Origin: Anaerolineales bacterium
Lineage (GTDB): Bacteria > Chloroflexota > Anaerolineae > Anaerolineales > Villigracilaceae
NCBI GenBank assembly: GCA_028689195.1
Contig: JAQTWR010000152.1
Span: 1 to 6,539 of the forward strand
DNA: 6,539 bases
Reading direction: 5' to 3'
A program made the translations under genes and the position numbers. A model generated the notes under the pieces. It worked only from the letters and a program-made list of their open reading frames with translations. It was not told where the DNA came from and did not search any database. Each line of letters begins with the position of its first letter. The stretch's first letter is position 1. Shown here one piece after another: positions 5,283-6,539 of this stretch.

Positions 5283-6370
5283 TGCCGCTCAACCAAATCC
5301 TTAAAGGCGATTGCGTAGACGTATTGAACGCGCTGCCTGAAAAATCCATTGACTTGATCTTCGCCGACCCGCCGTACAACCTGCAACTGCGGAACGATTT
5401 GCATCGCCCCAATATGACCAAAGTGGACGCGGTCAATGATTCGTGGGATCAATTTGATTCTTTTCAAGCGTATGACGACTTTACCCGAAGATGGCTCTCC
5501 GCCTGCAAGCGCGTCTTGAAGCCGACAGGCTCCATTTGGGTTATCGGCTCGTATCACAACATCTTCCGCGTTGGCGCGATTATGCAGGATTTGGGTTTTT
5601 GGATATTGAACGACGTGCTATGGATCAAAACAAATCCCATGCCCAATTTTCGCGGCGTGAGATTCGCCAACGCGCACGAGACGATGATCTGGGCAAGCGT
5701 CGGCAAGGGCGCAAAATATACGTTCAATCACCAGGCGATGAAGGGGCTGAACGACGAAAAGCAAATGCGTTCCGATTGGTGGCTGCTTTCATTGGCGACG
5801 GGCAAAGAGCGGATAAAAGATAAAAACGGGAACAAAGTCCACTCTACGCAGAAACCCGAGTCTTTGTTGTATCGCGTGATCTTGTCGTCCAGCAATCCTG
5901 AAGACGTGATCCTCGATCCGTTTTTTGGCAGCGGAACAACGGGGGTGGTCGCGTCGCGCCTTCATCGGAATTGGATCGGTATCGAGCGCAAAACCAAATA
6001 CGTCGACGCGGCAAAAAAACGAATAGCGAAAATCCAGCCCGAAGAATTCGACGCGCAAGTATTCGACGTGAGAAGCAAAAAAAAATCCGCGCCGCGCGTG
6101 GCATTTTCAACGCTCGTGGAAAACGGACTGCTGCGCGTGGGTCAAAAAATATATTTTGCAAAAGACAAATCGCGCTTTGCAAAAATCAAACCCGATGCGC
6201 AAATTTGCGCCGTCGGCGGCGTGGAGGGCAGCATTCACAAAGTGGGGAGTATCTACATGAACGGCGCGCCTTGCAACGGCTGGGAGCATTGGTACGCGCT
6301 GGAAAACGGGAAGATGGTCAGCCTCGATACGTTCCGTGAGAAGTATCGAAAAGAAAATGAAATCGCGTAA
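5276..6370 (+). CDS. ccrM: CcrM-like adenine-N6 DNA methyltransferase, predicted GANTC specificity
   Basis: 364 residues from ATG 5276. The reading frame is open upstream to 5201, but those 25 codons cross the promoter and contain no family sequence. Seen: the beta-class motif order, with catalytic DPPY at 31-34 (FADPPYNLQL) and the S-adenosylmethionine motif DPFFGSGTTG at 214-223. Between them stand CcrM hallmarks: KVDAVNDSWDQFDSF (49-63), GSYHNIFRVG (91-100), NPMPNFRGVRFANAHET (120-136) and HSTQKPESLLYRV (189-201). Residues about 277-358 form the C-terminal RAMA-type domain (LVENGLLRVGQ to LDTFREKY), which helps recognise DNA. Known: CcrM and M.HinfI methylate adenine in GANTC; CcrM acts without a partner nuclease and links methylation to the cell cycle. 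No restriction gene is visible alongside, so an orphan regulatory enzyme is likely but the right flank is cut short. All key motifs are intact. Specificity is inferred from similarity. Confidence 0.93.
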   Translation: MNLPLNQILKGDCVDVLNALPEKSIDLIFADPPYNLQLRNDLHRPNMTKVDAVNDSWDQFDSFQAYDDFTRRWLSACKRVLKPTGSIWVIGSYHNIFRVGAIMQDLGFWILNDVLWIKTNPMPNFRGVRFANAHETMIWASVGKGAKYTFNHQAMKGLNDEKQMRSDWWLLSLATGKERIKDKNGNKVHSTQKPESLLYRVILSSSNPEDVILDPFFGSGTTGVVASRLHRNWIGIERKTKYVDAAKKRIAKIQPEEFDAQVFDVRSKKKSAPRVAFSTLVENGLLRVGQKIYFAKDKSRFAKIKPDAQICAVGGVEGSIHKVGSIYMNGAPCNGWEHWYALENGKMVSLDTFREKYRKENEIA

Positions 6371-6385
6371 ATCGGAATTTCAAAG

Positions 6386-6539
6386 TCAAGCGGCTTTGAA
6401 GTCTGATAAATATTCCAGCGTGAAAATTTCCCTTGCCAACCATTCGGGCGGATTTATAGCGTTCAATAACGATTTGTTTTTTGCAATCGCTTCTTCAATA
6501 TCAATCCATGCGGGTTGAAAGCCAAAGTCTTTTTCGTAG
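6386..6539 (-). CDS. C-terminus of a probable Nudix hydrolase (5' end outside window)
   Basis: The minus-strand frame is open from the right edge to TGA at 6388-6386, giving 50 residues beginning YEKDFGFQPAWIDIEEAI and ending LEYLSDFKAA. Amino-acid composition is natural and codon use matches the neighbours, unlike the plus-strand frame over the same bases. The pattern of an acidic, aromatic start, W(I/V)xxxEAI, then NPPEWLAREIFTLEYL resembles the tail of Nudix (MutT-like) hydrolases, but the Nudix box itself lies outside the window, so the family call is tentative. It converges on the methyltransferase with 15 bp between stop codons and no visible terminator. Confidence 0.6.
   Translation of the reverse strand, partial: YEKDFGFQPAWIDIEEAIAKNKSLLNAINPPEWLAREIFTLEYLSDFKAA

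Noticed and set aside
6336..6518. 60-codon plus-strand frame overlapping the methyltransferase end
   Set aside because: It overlaps the real stop region and lies opposite a better protein-like minus-strand frame; no ribosome binding site or recognisable domain.

Overview
The window looks like chromosomal DNA from an environmental bacterium, most likely an Anaerolineae-type member of the Chloroflexota. This placement is inferred from general protein style, moderate GC with many GCG/CGC codons, and short degenerate intergenic repeats; no rRNA or marker gene confirms it. Six genes and one partial gene fill most of the window. The only long non-coding gap is 382-768.

Layout. (1) Positions 1-381 hold the C-terminal part of an HD-GYP signalling domain, running off the left edge. 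(2) Positions 382-768 begin with a near-consensus sigma-70 promoter (TTGACG, 17 bp, TATAAT) whose start site lies in a large palindrome, AACCGAA-N5-TTCGGTT, typical of a TetR-family operator. A 284-bp non-coding element with 12-bp terminal inverted repeats and an exact 8-bp flanking duplication then separates this promoter from the next gene. (3) Positions 769-3666 encode a 965-residue protein. Its first ~175 residues are a multi-span membrane module and the rest is a complete penicillin-acylase-family Ntn hydrolase. A strong internal ribosome binding site and ATG sit at the junction. (4) A long hairpin with a T-tract (3677-3725) is followed almost at once by a TetR-family regulator (3737-4339) and a small four-span membrane protein (4391-4795). 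(5) An OsmC-like thiol peroxidase family gene on the minus strand (4806-5207) is divergent from a CcrM-like adenine-N6 DNA methyltransferase (5276-6370). Both appear to have leaderless transcripts. (6) The 3' end of a minus-strand gene, probably a Nudix hydrolase, enters from the right edge.

How the parts may work together. Acylase, TetR regulator and small membrane protein are co-directional and could form one module driven by the promoter/operator at 389-444, with the TetR protein as a candidate autoregulator. Deleting the inserted element and one copy of its duplication would restore a leader of about 53 nt between that promoter and the acylase start, which supports the idea that promoter and gene belong together. 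The OsmC and methyltransferase genes look like separate housekeeping or stress units. The methyltransferase is of the cell-cycle type predicted to modify GANTC, and two GANTC sites bracket its own -10 box, so methylation feedback is possible.

No tRNA, rRNA, CRISPR array, transposase gene or restriction enzyme gene was seen.
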